A stretch of 23,536 nt of DNA from JANMEX01 sp031423755 (GCA_031423755.1 JANPGC010000142.1:1-23536); one strand, 5' to 3'; shown: positions 14,356-21,388, counted from the first letter of the stretch. A program made the numbers and translations. Notes: a model not told the origin generated them from the sequence alone.

Positions 14356-15510
14356 ATGAACGGGAAATACACCAACAGTCTTCAGGCGGCGATCCTTTAT
14401 GATGGCAAGGCTGATGTCTGGCCGTCGATGGATTTGAACAATTTCCGCATGGCCATGCTTGAGCGCGGCATTCCGCTGAAGATCACGCAGGAGGCGGCGA
14501 CCTTTGCATTCATGATGGGGCCGGAAGAGATTCAGCTCACCGTGACCTATTATGACAAGCCGGCCGACCACGCGGTATTTGCACAGACGCTGAAGTCAGC
14601 GGCGACGCGGCTTATCGTTCCGGATGCCATTCAGAGAGTGTTGCGCCATCAATCGCATGTGCTGGTCGAAATCCAGCAGGGCGTGTTCGGCGGAGTAGAC
14701 GGCGATCCGCAAATCAGCAAGATGTTTGACGACATCGGGTTCCCGCGCCCCGGCCATTCGCTGGCGGCGTTCAACAAACGGGTTGATCTGCTTGGCGAAG
14801 TCTGCCGCTGGCTGCAGAAGGAAAAGCCCGCCAGTGTGATTCATTGGACGCAAAGCAACACGCTGCTGCCAGCAGCAAAAATGGATGCGTTCCTCGACAG
14901 ACAGAATCCCGGAATGCTGACTGTGCATCCGATTCTGGTCGCCGGAGAGACCGTGCCGGGCTACGACGAACTCCCGGTTGAAATACTGACCCTCGGCGCA
15001 GCCGATTTTATCGGGCGCGAAATCCACATCAAGGCTGCGCCCATTCCGTGGATGGACCTTTACGAAAGCGCACTGGCCTTCATCCGCCTTGCGATCATGC
15101 CGAACGGCTATGTCATACCGGATGGTGACACGTTCGGCATCGAGAGCGGCGAGTTCTCGTACCTTGTCCGCCATCTCGACGGCGGCGCGCGGCCGACGGT
15201 GACGGACACGCCACTCTACGAGTTGAAGCTGCAGTTCCACCGCAAATACAATTACATCGCGCCGGACTTCAACGGCCGCGAACACATCAAGGGCGGCTTA
15301 AGACAAGCAGCACGTATGGTTCCCGGCCACCCGGCAGAGGCGAGGGAAGCGATTGCCGAGTGGGAGCGCAAGGACCGGATGGCACGGGGAGCAGGCGGCA
15401 GTTTCGAGGTCTATAAGAAGAACAATCCGAACGGCGAAGCGCCTGCGCCAAGCGTTCCGTCAGGAGGCTTGCTTGGGCGCGTTGCGGCTGTGTTTGGAAG
15501 GAAGAGGTAG
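14356..15510 (+). CDS. Conserved protein of unknown function (possibly DUF4261-like)
   Basis: This 384-residue soluble protein has no signal peptide or membrane segment. The first ~75 residues (ILYDGKADVWPSMDLNNFRM... with a beta-rich stretch IQLTVTYYDKPAD) look like one domain. A second part spans about residues 80-290 and ends with IMPNGYVIPDGDTFGIESGE, whose 'GdTfG' turn recalls DUF4261 domains. The last ~60 residues are charged, then Pro/Ala-rich (GEAPAPSVPSGG), ending in a short hydrophobic/basic tail LLGRVAAVFGRKR. The family assignment is tentative and the function unknown. The start at 14356 follows a G-rich stretch. A hairpin CAAC-C-ACCGC-TT-GCGGT-A-GTTG (14308-14329) lies just upstream. 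The neighbouring EEP gene is divergent, so they share a 240-bp promoter region with no clear operator. Confidence 0.7.
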   Translation: MNGKYTNSLQAAILYDGKADVWPSMDLNNFRMAMLERGIPLKITQEAATFAFMMGPEEIQLTVTYYDKPADHAVFAQTLKSAATRLIVPDAIQRVLRHQSHVLVEIQQGVFGGVDGDPQISKMFDDIGFPRPGHSLAAFNKRVDLLGEVCRWLQKEKPASVIHWTQSNTLLPAAKMDAFLDRQNPGMLTVHPILVAGETVPGYDELPVEILTLGAADFIGREIHIKAAPIPWMDLYESALAFIRLAIMPNGYVIPDGDTFGIESGEFSYLVRHLDGGARPTVTDTPLYELKLQFHRKYNYIAPDFNGREHIKGGLRQAARMVPGHPAEAREAIAEWERKDRMARGAGGSFEVYKKNNPNGEAPAPSVPSGGLLGRVAAVFGRKR

Positions 15511-15581
15511 CGTATTTGCTGTGGGGTGGCGCAGCGGCAGTAGCAAAAAAGCCGGATGCTGACGCAGGTGACGAAGAAACC

Positions 15582-15683
15582 TCAGGCTGAATACTGCATC
15601 TCCGCCAACATGCGGGCGATCAAATCGCGCGGAAGGTCGATGATAGGCCACCATTTACAAAGTGCCTCAATGCACTGCGGCAT
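15582..15683 (-). CDS. Possible 33-residue ORF downstream of vapC
   Basis: A 33-codon frame begins 12 nt past the vapC stop, in the same reading frame. The product begins MPQCIEALCKWWPIIDLPRD and ends LIARMLAEMQYSA. It looks like a helical protein segment rather than antisense noise, but has only a weak AAAAGCG before the ATG. It may be a micro-protein, a gene remnant, or coding sequence once fused to vapC. Unproven. Confidence 0.25.
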   Translation of the reverse strand: MPQCIEALCKWWPIIDLPRDLIARMLAEMQYSA

Positions 15684-15695
15684 TTCGCTTTTGAA

Positions 15696-16130
15696 CTACG
15701 TCAATTGAATGACTTTCAACTCATCGGGAGTGCGTATACCCCGGTCATTTGTGACAAAGGCATCACACTTACTTTCCATCGCCGTAGCGACATGGATTGC
15801 ATCAAGTAGTTTTGTCGAGAATTTTGCTGCAAGTTTTGCACTCATACGCAAAATCGAAGGCGATGGCGAGACAAGGTGAAACATATCATCGCCCGCCAAC
15901 ATGTCCACGTACAGCTCAGCAAGCTTTTCATTATGCTGACGGTATGCGCCATGCAGACACTCGGCGAGCGCAAGTTCGCTTGTGACGAGTTGCACGCCGC
16001 GTTGCTGCGTATCAAAGATGATCTCGCTGGCGACCTTTCGCAGGGGCCCACGGTCCTCAATGAAATAGATAAAGATATTCGAATCCAAATACAGCGAGGA
16101 CAGTCCGGCAAGCCGGTCAGACATCTCCAC
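15696..16130 (-). CDS. vapC: VapC-type PIN-domain ribonuclease toxin
   Basis: This 144-residue PIN-domain protein is predicted to cut RNA with a Mg2+ centre formed by four acidic residues: D16 (LYLDSNIFIYFIE), E57 (ELALAECLH), D110 (KLLDAIHVATAM) and D129 (DAFVTNDRGI). All four are present, so the toxin is probably active. VapC toxins usually cleave initiator tRNA or 23S rRNA; the target here is not known. The start is GTG at 16130, five bases after AGGGA; ATG at 16124 is an alternative. It overlaps the antitoxin gene by 14 bp, which couples translation as in most type II pairs. Confidence 0.9.
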   Translation of the reverse strand: MEMSDRLAGLSSLYLDSNIFIYFIEDRGPLRKVASEIIFDTQQRGVQLVTSELALAECLHGAYRQHNEKLAELYVDMLAGDDMFHLVSPSPSILRMSAKLAAKFSTKLLDAIHVATAMESKCDAFVTNDRGIRTPDELKVIQLT

Positions 16131-16392
16131 GCAATTCCCTGATCATGGCATCAATGTTCTTCGCATCCCTGCCAGACGTGGCAGCATCAGCACGCTCACG
16201 CCAGGATTTGAGGCGCGCCTCAATCAGATTCCCTGCATTGGCAGCAGAATCTTCCAAGGCTTGTGATTGATGTTTGAGCATTTCTTCGACGACGTAAGAC
16301 CGCGACCTCCGCAGTCGCTTGGCCGTTGAATCCAGGATATCTTTGGCCGACTCGCTCAAACGTATTGAAACGGGATGATTTTGAACGGCCAT
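16117..16392 (-). CDS. vapB: Ribbon-helix-helix VapB-type antitoxin
   Basis: This 91-residue protein starts with a ribbon-helix-helix DNA-binding fold: VSIRLSESAKDILDSTAKRL (about residues 8-27) followed by RRSRSYVVEEML. The C-terminal half (SWRERADAATSGRDAKNIDA) is charged and probably disordered until it wraps the PIN toxin. It would neutralise VapC and repress its own promoter. TTGAC-GTA-GTCAA (16412-16424) and TGGAATTCCA (16396-16405) just upstream are candidate operators. It lies 67 bp after the end of amn on the same strand, so read-through from amn is possible. Confidence 0.87.
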   Translation of the reverse strand: MAVQNHPVSIRLSESAKDILDSTAKRLRRSRSYVVEEMLKHQSQALEDSAANAGNLIEARLKSWRERADAATSGRDAKNIDAMIRELRGDV

Positions 16393-16395
16393 ATC

Positions 16396-16424
16396 TGGAA
16401 TTCCAAGGAACTTGACGTAGTCAA
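16396..16424 (-). promoter_or_regulatory. Candidate autoregulatory operator of vapBC
   Basis: Two short dyads precede the antitoxin start: TTGAC-GTA-GTCAA at 16412-16424 and the perfect 10-bp palindrome TGGAATTCCA at 16396-16405, which overlaps the ribosome-binding region. RHH antitoxins typically bind such inverted repeats. Inference from position. Confidence 0.35.
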
Positions 16425-16459
16425 ATGTAGTCAGAATTTTGCGTTGGTCAATGCCCCGC

Positions 16460-17956
16460 TCACTGAAACGCCGTCTCGAAGAAACTCCTCAGCTTGCGTG
16501 AATGCAGACCCTCTTGCGGCATCGCAGCAAGTTTTTCCAATGCGCGTATGCCGATGGTGAGGTGTTGGGAGACCTGGCGTTTGTAAAAATCAGTCGCCAT
16601 GCCGGGCAGCTTCAACTCACCGTGCAAGGGCTTGTCGGAGACGCACAGGAGCGTGCCGTAGGGGACGCGGAAGCGGAAGCCGTTGGCGGCGATGGTGGCG
16701 CTTTCCATGTCGAGTGCGATGGCGCGCGACTGGCTGAGGCGCTGCACCGGGCCGCGCTGGTCGCGAAGCTCCCAGTTGCGGTTGTCGATGGTGGCGACGG
16801 TGCCGGTGCGCATGATCTTTTTCAGCTCGTAGCCTTCTAGACCGGTGACTTCCTCAACAGCCTCTTCGAGCGCGACCTGCACTTCGGCAAGTGCCGGGAT
16901 CGGGATCCAGACGGGAAGATCGGCATCAAGCACATGGTCCTCGCGCACATAGGCATGGGCAAGCACATAATCGCCTAGCTGCTGGCTGTTGCGCAGGCCC
17001 GCGCAATGGCCGAGCATTAGCCACGCGTGCGGGCGCAGAACGGCGATATGGTCGGTGATCGTCTTGGCGTTGGAAGGGCCGACGCCGATATTGACCATGG
17101 TGATGCCGCCTGATGCGCCTTTTTTGAGGTGATAGGCAGGCATTTGTGGCAGGCGCGCCGGATGGGCTGAGTCCGCGTCGGCGTTGCCCGGCCATGTGAC
17201 GGCGTTGCCCGGCTCGACAAAACAGTCATAGCCGCCTCCGCCTTGGCGCATCAGGTCGCGGGCATAAGCCGTGAATTCGTCGATGTAGAACTGGTAGTTG
17301 GTGAACAGCACGAAGTTCTGGAAATGGTTCGGCGATGTCGCCGTATAGTGGGTCAGCCGGTGCAGCGAATAATCGATGCGCTGCGCGGTGAATGGCGCCA
17401 GCGGCTCGGGATCGCCAGTCGGATGATCGAAGGTTCCGTTGACGATCCGGTCATCGGTTCCATTGAGATCTGGCACGTCAAACACATCGCGCAGAGGCTT
17501 GTTCAGACGATCTGCCACCGCGGTCTCGACATGCGTGCCCTCAAGGAAGGCAAAATGCAGCGGAATGGGCGTCGTCGATTCCGCGACCGTGACCGGAACA
17601 TCATGATTGCGTATCAAAAGTCGGATTTGGTGCTCGAGATAAGTCTCGAACAGATCGGGGCGGGTGATGGTGGTGGAATATGAGCCGGGCGCGGTAACGT
17701 GGCCATAGGCGAGGCGGGTGTCGACTTGCGCATAGCTTGTTGTGGTGAAGCGAAGCTCCGGGTAAAAAGCGCGGGCGCGGCCTCCTGGCGCTTCGCCGCG
17801 ACCGACGGCTTCGAAACAGTCACGCAGAAACTGCGTGTTGCGCGCGTAAATGCGCTTGAGCTCCTGAACAGCCCTGTCGGCGTCCATGAAGCTGCGGGGT
17901 TCAATTTCGGGCGGGGTAACGACCAGCGTCGTGTCAAATGCTTCTTTGTTTTTCAT
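16460..17956 (-). CDS. amn: AMP nucleosidase
   Basis: This 498-residue cytoplasmic enzyme hydrolyses AMP to adenine and ribose 5-phosphate, regulating the adenylate pool. The N-terminal domain (roughly residues 20-200) matches the AMN N-terminal fold, including YPELRFTTTSYAQVDTRLAYGHV and ITRPDLFETYLEHQIRLLI. The C-terminal nucleoside-phosphorylase-like domain has MVNIGVGPSNAKTITDHIAVLRPHAWLMLGHCAGLR, the ADLPVWIPIPALAEVQ block, and the late MESATIAANGF segment with the conserved Glu that binds ribose. Length fits bacterial Amn (about 480-500). The start at 17956 has no strong Shine-Dalgarno. It lies 128 bp downstream of a small secreted-protein gene on the same strand, with a hairpin between. 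Confidence 0.95.
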   Translation of the reverse strand: MKNKEAFDTTLVVTPPEIEPRSFMDADRAVQELKRIYARNTQFLRDCFEAVGRGEAPGGRARAFYPELRFTTTSYAQVDTRLAYGHVTAPGSYSTTITRPDLFETYLEHQIRLLIRNHDVPVTVAESTTPIPLHFAFLEGTHVETAVADRLNKPLRDVFDVPDLNGTDDRIVNGTFDHPTGDPEPLAPFTAQRIDYSLHRLTHYTATSPNHFQNFVLFTNYQFYIDEFTAYARDLMRQGGGGYDCFVEPGNAVTWPGNADADSAHPARLPQMPAYHLKKGASGGITMVNIGVGPSNAKTITDHIAVLRPHAWLMLGHCAGLRNSQQLGDYVLAHAYVREDHVLDADLPVWIPIPALAEVQVALEEAVEEVTGLEGYELKKIMRTGTVATIDNRNWELRDQRGPVQRLSQSRAIALDMESATIAANGFRFRVPYGTLLCVSDKPLHGELKLPGMATDFYKRQVSQHLTIGIRALEKLAAMPQEGLHSRKLRSFFETAFQ

Positions 17957-18026
17957 GGCGGACTAATAGAGACAAGCGGCGTCCGCGAAAAGACCCCCCG
18001 TCAAAATTCATGCAAATGTCATGAAA

Positions 18027-18056
18027 GCGGGCGCGCTGCGAGGGAAGCGCGCCCGC
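18027..18056 (-). terminator. GC-rich hairpin after the 55-codon gene (probable terminator)
   Basis: GCGGGCGCGCT (18027-18037) and AGCGCGCCCGC (18046-18056) form a perfect 11-bp stem with an 8-nt loop, 28 bp past the stop of the small minus-strand gene. On the minus strand it is followed by only TTTC, so termination may be incomplete and amn may be partly co-transcribed. Confidence 0.6.
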
Positions 18057-18084
18057 GGTCTGCAGTGCGGCCGAGGGGAGGAAC

Positions 18085-18252
18085 TCAGCTCGCATTGCGC
18101 TGCAGGGAAACCATCAGCACAAAGCCTGCGCCGGAGACGTTGCGGTGATTGTCGTCCATTGTTGTGGACAGCGCGAACGCGGGCGCTGCGAACAAGGCGA
18201 GCAGCACAACGCCGGAAACCAGATGGTTGGCATAGTTTTTGATCGTGTTCAT
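18085..18252 (-). CDS. Small secreted protein, 55 residues
   Basis: This short gene has a clear Sec signal peptide: basic start MNTIKNYANH, hydrophobic core VVLLALF, and cleavage site APAFA before LSTTMDDN. Removal would leave only about 28 residues, ending in GAGFVLMVSLQRNAS. A GGAAGG lies about nine bases before the ATG. I recognise no family. It is 30 bp downstream of another small membrane-protein gene on the same strand, and a strong hairpin follows, so the two form a compact unit. The mature part has no Cys. It could act at the membrane or in the periplasm, but the function is unknown. Confidence 0.65.
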   Translation of the reverse strand: MNTIKNYANHLVSGVVLLALFAAPAFALSTTMDDNHRNVSGAGFVLMVSLQRNAS

Positions 18253-18282
18253 GGCGATAACCCTTCCGTTTCATTCTGTCGT

Positions 18283-18477
18283 TCAGTTGCGCGGGGCCTT
18301 GCACGTCAGGCCTTCTTCGAACACGCACGGAACGACCATTCCGATTTCATAAGCCCGGGCAGGGCGGGAGAAGTTCTGGACAAGACCTGCAAAGCAAATC
18401 CCGAAAATTGTCGCCAGCAGGCAGATGATTGTGAACCGCCGTGCCAGCACCGAATTTTCAAAACCCATGATCTTCAT
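18283..18477 (-). CDS. Small single-pass membrane protein, 64 residues
   Basis: The product has a basic N-terminus (LARRFT), one hydrophobic segment at about residues 15-33 (FTIICLLATIFGICFAGLV), and a 30-residue tail with two Cys (C51, C59) that could form a disulfide if periplasmic. It is probably an N-terminally anchored inner-membrane protein. I recognise no family. The start could be ATG 18477 or ATG 18468; the second has the better-spaced GGGGATGA. A -10-like TATAAG (18509-18504 on the minus strand) lies about 27 nt upstream without a recognisable -35, and 11-bp-spaced direct repeats lie further up. It probably forms an operon with the 55-codon gene. Confidence 0.6.
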   Translation of the reverse strand: MKIMGFENSVLARRFTIICLLATIFGICFAGLVQNFSRPARAYEIGMVVPCVFEEGLTCKAPRN

Positions 18478-18503
18478 CCCCAGTCCGATCCGTTCGTGGG
18501 GTG

Positions 18504-18557
18504 CTTATAGGTTGTGCCGCCTGAACGGCCTCTGACAGCTCCGTTCATCTGGCGTTC
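18504..18557 (-). promoter_or_regulatory. Promoter region with 11-bp-spaced direct repeats
   Basis: Read on the minus strand, TGAACG occurs twice at exactly 11-bp spacing (plus-strand CGTTCA at 18542-18547 and 18553-18558). It lies upstream of TATAAG (18509-18504), which has no good -35. An additional inverted copy (CTGAACGG on the plus strand) starts at 18521. The pair also reads GTTC-N7-GTTC, the alphaproteobacterial LexA box. Its upstream position fits an OmpR/PhoB-type activator better than a repressor. Both are inferences. Confidence 0.45.
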
Positions 18558-18657
18558 AGCGTTGAAAGCTGGCTTCTGAGACTGTCAGCAGGCTCTGTTC
18601 GTTCGCTTGCCTGCTCACGCGAGTTGGTGTCTTGTCTCGCCGGAAACGGAGACGAAC

Positions 18658-19365
18658 ATGACAGACCAGAGCAAGCCGATTGACCTCTATTACTGGCCGA
18701 CGCCCAACGGATGGAAGATTTCCATCATGCTGGAGGAACTCGGCGTTCCATACGCCGTCCACTATATAAACATCGGGCGCGGCGATCAGTTCCATCCGGA
18801 TTTCATCAAGATCGCGCCAAACAACCGGATGCCGGCAATTGTCGACCCGAAAGGGCCGGGCGGCGAGCCGATCTCGGTGTTCGAATCCGGCGCGATTTTG
18901 GCTTATCTCGGCCGCAAGTTCGGCAAATTTTATCCAAGTGACGAGCGGTCGCGTGTGGCGTGCGATGAATGGCTGTTCTGGCAGGTCGGCGGTCTCGGGC
19001 CCATGGCGGGGCAGGCGCACCATTTCCGCCAATACGCGCCGGAGAAGATAGAGTACGGCGTCAACCGGTACACCAATGAGGTCAACCGGCTCTACGGCGT
19101 GATGAACCGGCGCTTGGCGGATCATGCCTATCTCGCAGGCGATTACTCGATTGCCGACATGGCCTCGATTGGCTGGGTCATCCCGCACGAGCGGCAGGGG
19201 CAGGATTTGAACGATTTTCCGCACCTTAAGCGCTGGTACGAAGCGGTGAAGTCCCGTCCGGCGGTGATACGGGGGATTGATCTCGGCAAGGATGAGGCCA
19301 GGCGCACCAACCTTGCGGAGGACAAGGAAGCGCAGAAGGTGCTGTTCGGGCAGCGGGCACGGTAG
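18658..19365 (+). CDS. Glutathione S-transferase family protein (YfcG/Ure2-like)
   Basis: This 235-residue cytosolic protein has an N-terminal thioredoxin-fold GST domain: LYYWPTPNGWKISIMLEEL (residues 10-28), the cis-Pro region PNNRMPAIVDPKG, and the glutathione-binding FESGAIL. A helical C-terminal domain includes LAGDYSIADMASIGWV. The TPNGWK pattern in place of a catalytic Tyr/Ser is typical of the nu class (YfcG), which has disulfide-bond reductase activity with glutathione. The start at 18658 follows GGAGACGAAC; the frame is open further upstream, but those residues do not resemble the family. It stands alone, divergent from the small membrane-protein genes. Confidence 0.9.
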   Translation: MTDQSKPIDLYYWPTPNGWKISIMLEELGVPYAVHYINIGRGDQFHPDFIKIAPNNRMPAIVDPKGPGGEPISVFESGAILAYLGRKFGKFYPSDERSRVACDEWLFWQVGGLGPMAGQAHHFRQYAPEKIEYGVNRYTNEVNRLYGVMNRRLADHAYLAGDYSIADMASIGWVIPHERQGQDLNDFPHLKRWYEAVKSRPAVIRGIDLGKDEARRTNLAEDKEAQKVLFGQRAR

Positions 19366-19387
19366 CGCAAACTTAAGAAGCGCCATC

Positions 19388-19416
19388 TTGTTTTTTCGTC
19401 AAATGACGCGTATGCT
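19388..19416 (+). promoter_or_regulatory. Promoter with operator palindrome of the Xre-RES pair
   Basis: A possible -35 TTGTTT (19388-19393) and -10 TATGCT (19411-19416) are separated by 17 nt. The perfect palindrome CGTCA-AA-TGACG (19397-19408) lies within the spacer. That placement suits autorepression by the Xre-type antitoxin. Inference. Confidence 0.45.
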
Positions 19417-19434
19417 CACGTTAGGAGATGTGAC

Positions 19435-19872
19435 ATGCTGAATTCACTTTTGGAATCCAAGCCGAACGAAGCCTTTCCTTCGGCCTTGCAGACCTTCGCC
19501 CTAGAAGACGACCGGACGCGGCTGTCGCCCGTTGCCATCAAAGCGTTTCTTGGCCTTGTCAAAGCCTGGGACGTCTCAAACCGCGATGCTGCCGAGCTGT
19601 TTTCTGTGTCCGGCAGCACGTTTGACCGGATGAAGCGCGGCGAGCCGATGGTGCTCAATCAGGACCAACTGACCCGGGTTTCCGCCTTGGTGGGCATCTA
19701 TAAAGGCTTGCATCTGATGTTTGCAGACGCGATGGCCGATGAATGGCCGGTTTTGGCGAATACGGGTCCGTTGTTCAAAGGCGCATCGCCCGTCACAGCG
19801 ATGAAGGCCGGGGGCATTCCCAAGATGCTCGACACCCGGCGCTATATTGACGCCGTCCGTGGCGGGCTCTGA
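19435..19872 (+). CDS. Xre/MbcA/ParS-type antitoxin (DUF2384)
   Basis: This 145-residue antitoxin has an N-terminal helix-turn-helix of the Xre-like type (about residues 25-75: IKAFLGLVKAWDVSNRDAAE and LFSVSGSTFDRMKRGE). The C-terminal toxin-binding domain shows the family pattern LFKGASPVTAMKAGGIPKML followed by DTRRYIDAVRGGL. In RES-Xre systems this C-terminal tail plugs the toxin's active site, and the complex represses its promoter. AGGAG at 19423-19427 precedes the ATG. The toxin gene follows after three bases. Confidence 0.92.
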   Translation: MLNSLLESKPNEAFPSALQTFALEDDRTRLSPVAIKAFLGLVKAWDVSNRDAAELFSVSGSTFDRMKRGEPMVLNQDQLTRVSALVGIYKGLHLMFADAMADEWPVLANTGPLFKGASPVTAMKAGGIPKMLDTRRYIDAVRGGL

Positions 19873-19875
19873 GCA

Positions 19876-20559
19876 TTGGTGGAAATACCAATTGTCCGCA
19901 CGGGTTTTGCCCGCACAATGCGGCTCGTGACCAGCGCGCGGTTGCGCGCTGCGGTTCTGGCCGATTTGGTGTCCGAAAATGAAATCGCCGCTTTGGCCGA
20001 AATCGAGGGTGCAACAAGCCAGCGGCTGGTGGCGGAAGACAGTTCGGCATATGGCATTGGCCGGGATGATCTTGTGCACGGCGTGCCGTTTGCTTCATTC
20101 ATCAACGCATCTTTCGCCTACTTCATACCGGACGAGCCGAACCGGTTCAACTTTGACCGTGGAGCCTGGTATTGTGCGCTGGACGTCGATGTCTGTCTGG
20201 CAGAAGTGTCATGGCACATGAGCGAGTTTCTCGGGCGCACCGGCAGATTTCATGCAACTGTCGAGTATGCAGAACTCTACGCCAGCCTTGCCGGGGAGTT
20301 TTATGACATGCGCGGGATGGAAGACCATCCGGCACTGCATCCGGATCCCGCTCGCGGCTATCCCGAAGGCAACCGGATCGCGCTTGCCGCACGGGTCAAG
20401 GGCCTGAACGGCGTCATCTATCCGTCCGTGCGCAAAGCCGGGGGCGTTTGCATCGTCGCAATCCTTGCCCATGCGGTGCAATCGGTCAGGCAAGGCGGAA
20501 TGTTCAGGATGGTTTGGGCTGGAACTCCGGAGCCCGCGGTTGAACGGCTGGCCGCCTGA
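19876..20559 (+). CDS. RES-domain toxin
   Basis: This 227-residue toxin is of the RES family, whose studied members deplete cellular NAD+ or ADP-ribosylate a target. Seen: EPNRFNFDRGAWYCALDVDV (residues 87-106), carrying the conserved Arg and Tyr; CLAEVSWH with E110; and GVIYPSVRKAGGVC (179-192), with the conserved YPSvR-x-x-GG. All expected active-site blocks are present, so it looks intact. The start is TTG 19876 or GTG 19879, three to six bases after the antitoxin stop with no good Shine-Dalgarno, so translation is probably coupled and weaker than that of the antitoxin. It ends seven bases before the converging secreted-protein gene. Confidence 0.92.
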   Translation: MVEIPIVRTGFARTMRLVTSARLRAAVLADLVSENEIAALAEIEGATSQRLVAEDSSAYGIGRDDLVHGVPFASFINASFAYFIPDEPNRFNFDRGAWYCALDVDVCLAEVSWHMSEFLGRTGRFHATVEYAELYASLAGEFYDMRGMEDHPALHPDPARGYPEGNRIALAARVKGLNGVIYPSVRKAGGVCIVAILAHAVQSVRQGGMFRMVWAGTPEPAVERLAA

Positions 20560-20566
20560 ATCAGGC

Positions 20567-20965
20567 TCAATCCGCCGTCCAGGCCTCATCCACATGTTTG
20601 CCGCTTTTCAGCACCGCTTCATAGCGCTTACCGCCGGAGACAAAAGAGATTGTCGGCTTTCCGTCGGCGGCGGCTCCTTTTTCGACGTCATAGCAGCTGT
20701 AATGGTCCGAAGGTGGCCAAACCGAGCAATACTGGTCGCCGCGTACCAGCCAGCCGCCGTAAGTCTTGCTTCCGGAGGCGTCGATGTAGGGCGTCTCGCC
20801 ATTCTTGTTGAAGTACTGCCGCGCGCTGGAAGGGCTGAGCGGCAGATACCAAGCGGTGGTGTCGTTCAGCATGGGCTCGATTTGCGCACCGAGCACCTTC
20901 TCGCCTGCTTGCGCCAAGGCAGGAAACGCAGTGAGTGCTATCAGGACAATGACTATTCCACGCAT
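20567..20965 (-). CDS. Small secreted protein of unknown function
   Basis: This 132-residue product has a Sec signal peptide: MRGIVIVLIALTAFPALAQA, with cleavage after AQA. The mature part is beta-rich and aromatic, with DTTAWYLPL, GETPYIDASG, GGWLVRGDQYCSVWPPSD and YSCYDVEKG; the two Cys could form a disulfide. The layout resembles small periplasmic DUF995-like proteins of rhizobia, but I cannot assign it. I use ATG 20965 because GGAGG lies five bases upstream and the signal peptide begins there; the open frame extends upstream to 20998. A terminator ends only a few bases before its ribosome-binding site, so it may be read by leakage from the upstream gene or from a promoter within it. Confidence 0.75.
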   Translation of the reverse strand: MRGIVIVLIALTAFPALAQAGEKVLGAQIEPMLNDTTAWYLPLSPSSARQYFNKNGETPYIDASGSKTYGGWLVRGDQYCSVWPPSDHYSCYDVEKGAAADGKPTISFVSGGKRYEAVLKSGKHVDEAWTAD

Positions 20966-20975
20966 GACCGCCTCC

Positions 20976-21012
20976 AAAACAAAAACCCCGGCGGGCAATA
21001 TGCCGCGCCGGG
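20976..21012 (-). terminator. Rho-independent terminator after the DUF2147 gene
   Basis: CCCGGCG (20987-20993) pairs with CGCCGGG (21006-21012). On the minus strand the stem is followed by TTTTTGTTTT. It lies between two minus-strand genes, 11 nt upstream of the second start at its near edge. Confidence 0.85.
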
Positions 21013-21043
21013 ATTTGGATTTGAAATCAGAATGCTGTGAAGA

Positions 21044-21388
21044 TTACTGGCGGGTCCAAGTCTCGCTCTTGCAGATGATACCGCCGAGCACACAGCCGGA
21101 AAGGCTCATCGTGTTGCCGTTTACCGATGCCTTGCCCTTGTATTTCTTGTCCTCATCGAGATCGGTCAACGAGCCCTTGTAGCGGTTGCCAGTGCCTGAC
21201 ATCGAGCCAGCCTGCTTGCCATTGTGCTTGCCGCCTTGAACGATGGCGCAGAAAGCGTCTCCGCATGGCGAAAACTTGATGATTGTACCGGTCTTGCGCT
21301 TCCAAGAGCCCTCGATGGGCTCGGCGGCGATAGCCGGAGCAGCGAACGCAATGGTCAATAGAGCAGCTGTAACAAGTTTGCGGATCAT
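21044..21388 (-). CDS. DUF2147-family secreted protein
   Basis: This 114-residue protein has a signal peptide (MIRKLVTAALLTIAFAAP, cleavage near AIA before AEPIEG) and a DUF2147-type beta-barrel domain. The mature start EGSWKRKTGTIIKFSPCGDA and the end SLSGCVLGGIICKSETWTR, with its conserved Cys pair, fit the family. Members are periplasmic, lipocalin-sized and of unknown function. The start at 21388 is set by GGGAG seven bases upstream and by the signal peptide; the frame is open further upstream but not protein-like. It is divergent from the Sel1-like gene across a 422-bp gap and followed by a strong terminator. Confidence 0.85.
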   Translation of the reverse strand: MIRKLVTAALLTIAFAAPAIAAEPIEGSWKRKTGTIIKFSPCGDAFCAIVQGGKHNGKQAGSMSGTGNRYKGSLTDLDEDKKYKGKASVNGNTMSLSGCVLGGIICKSETWTRQ

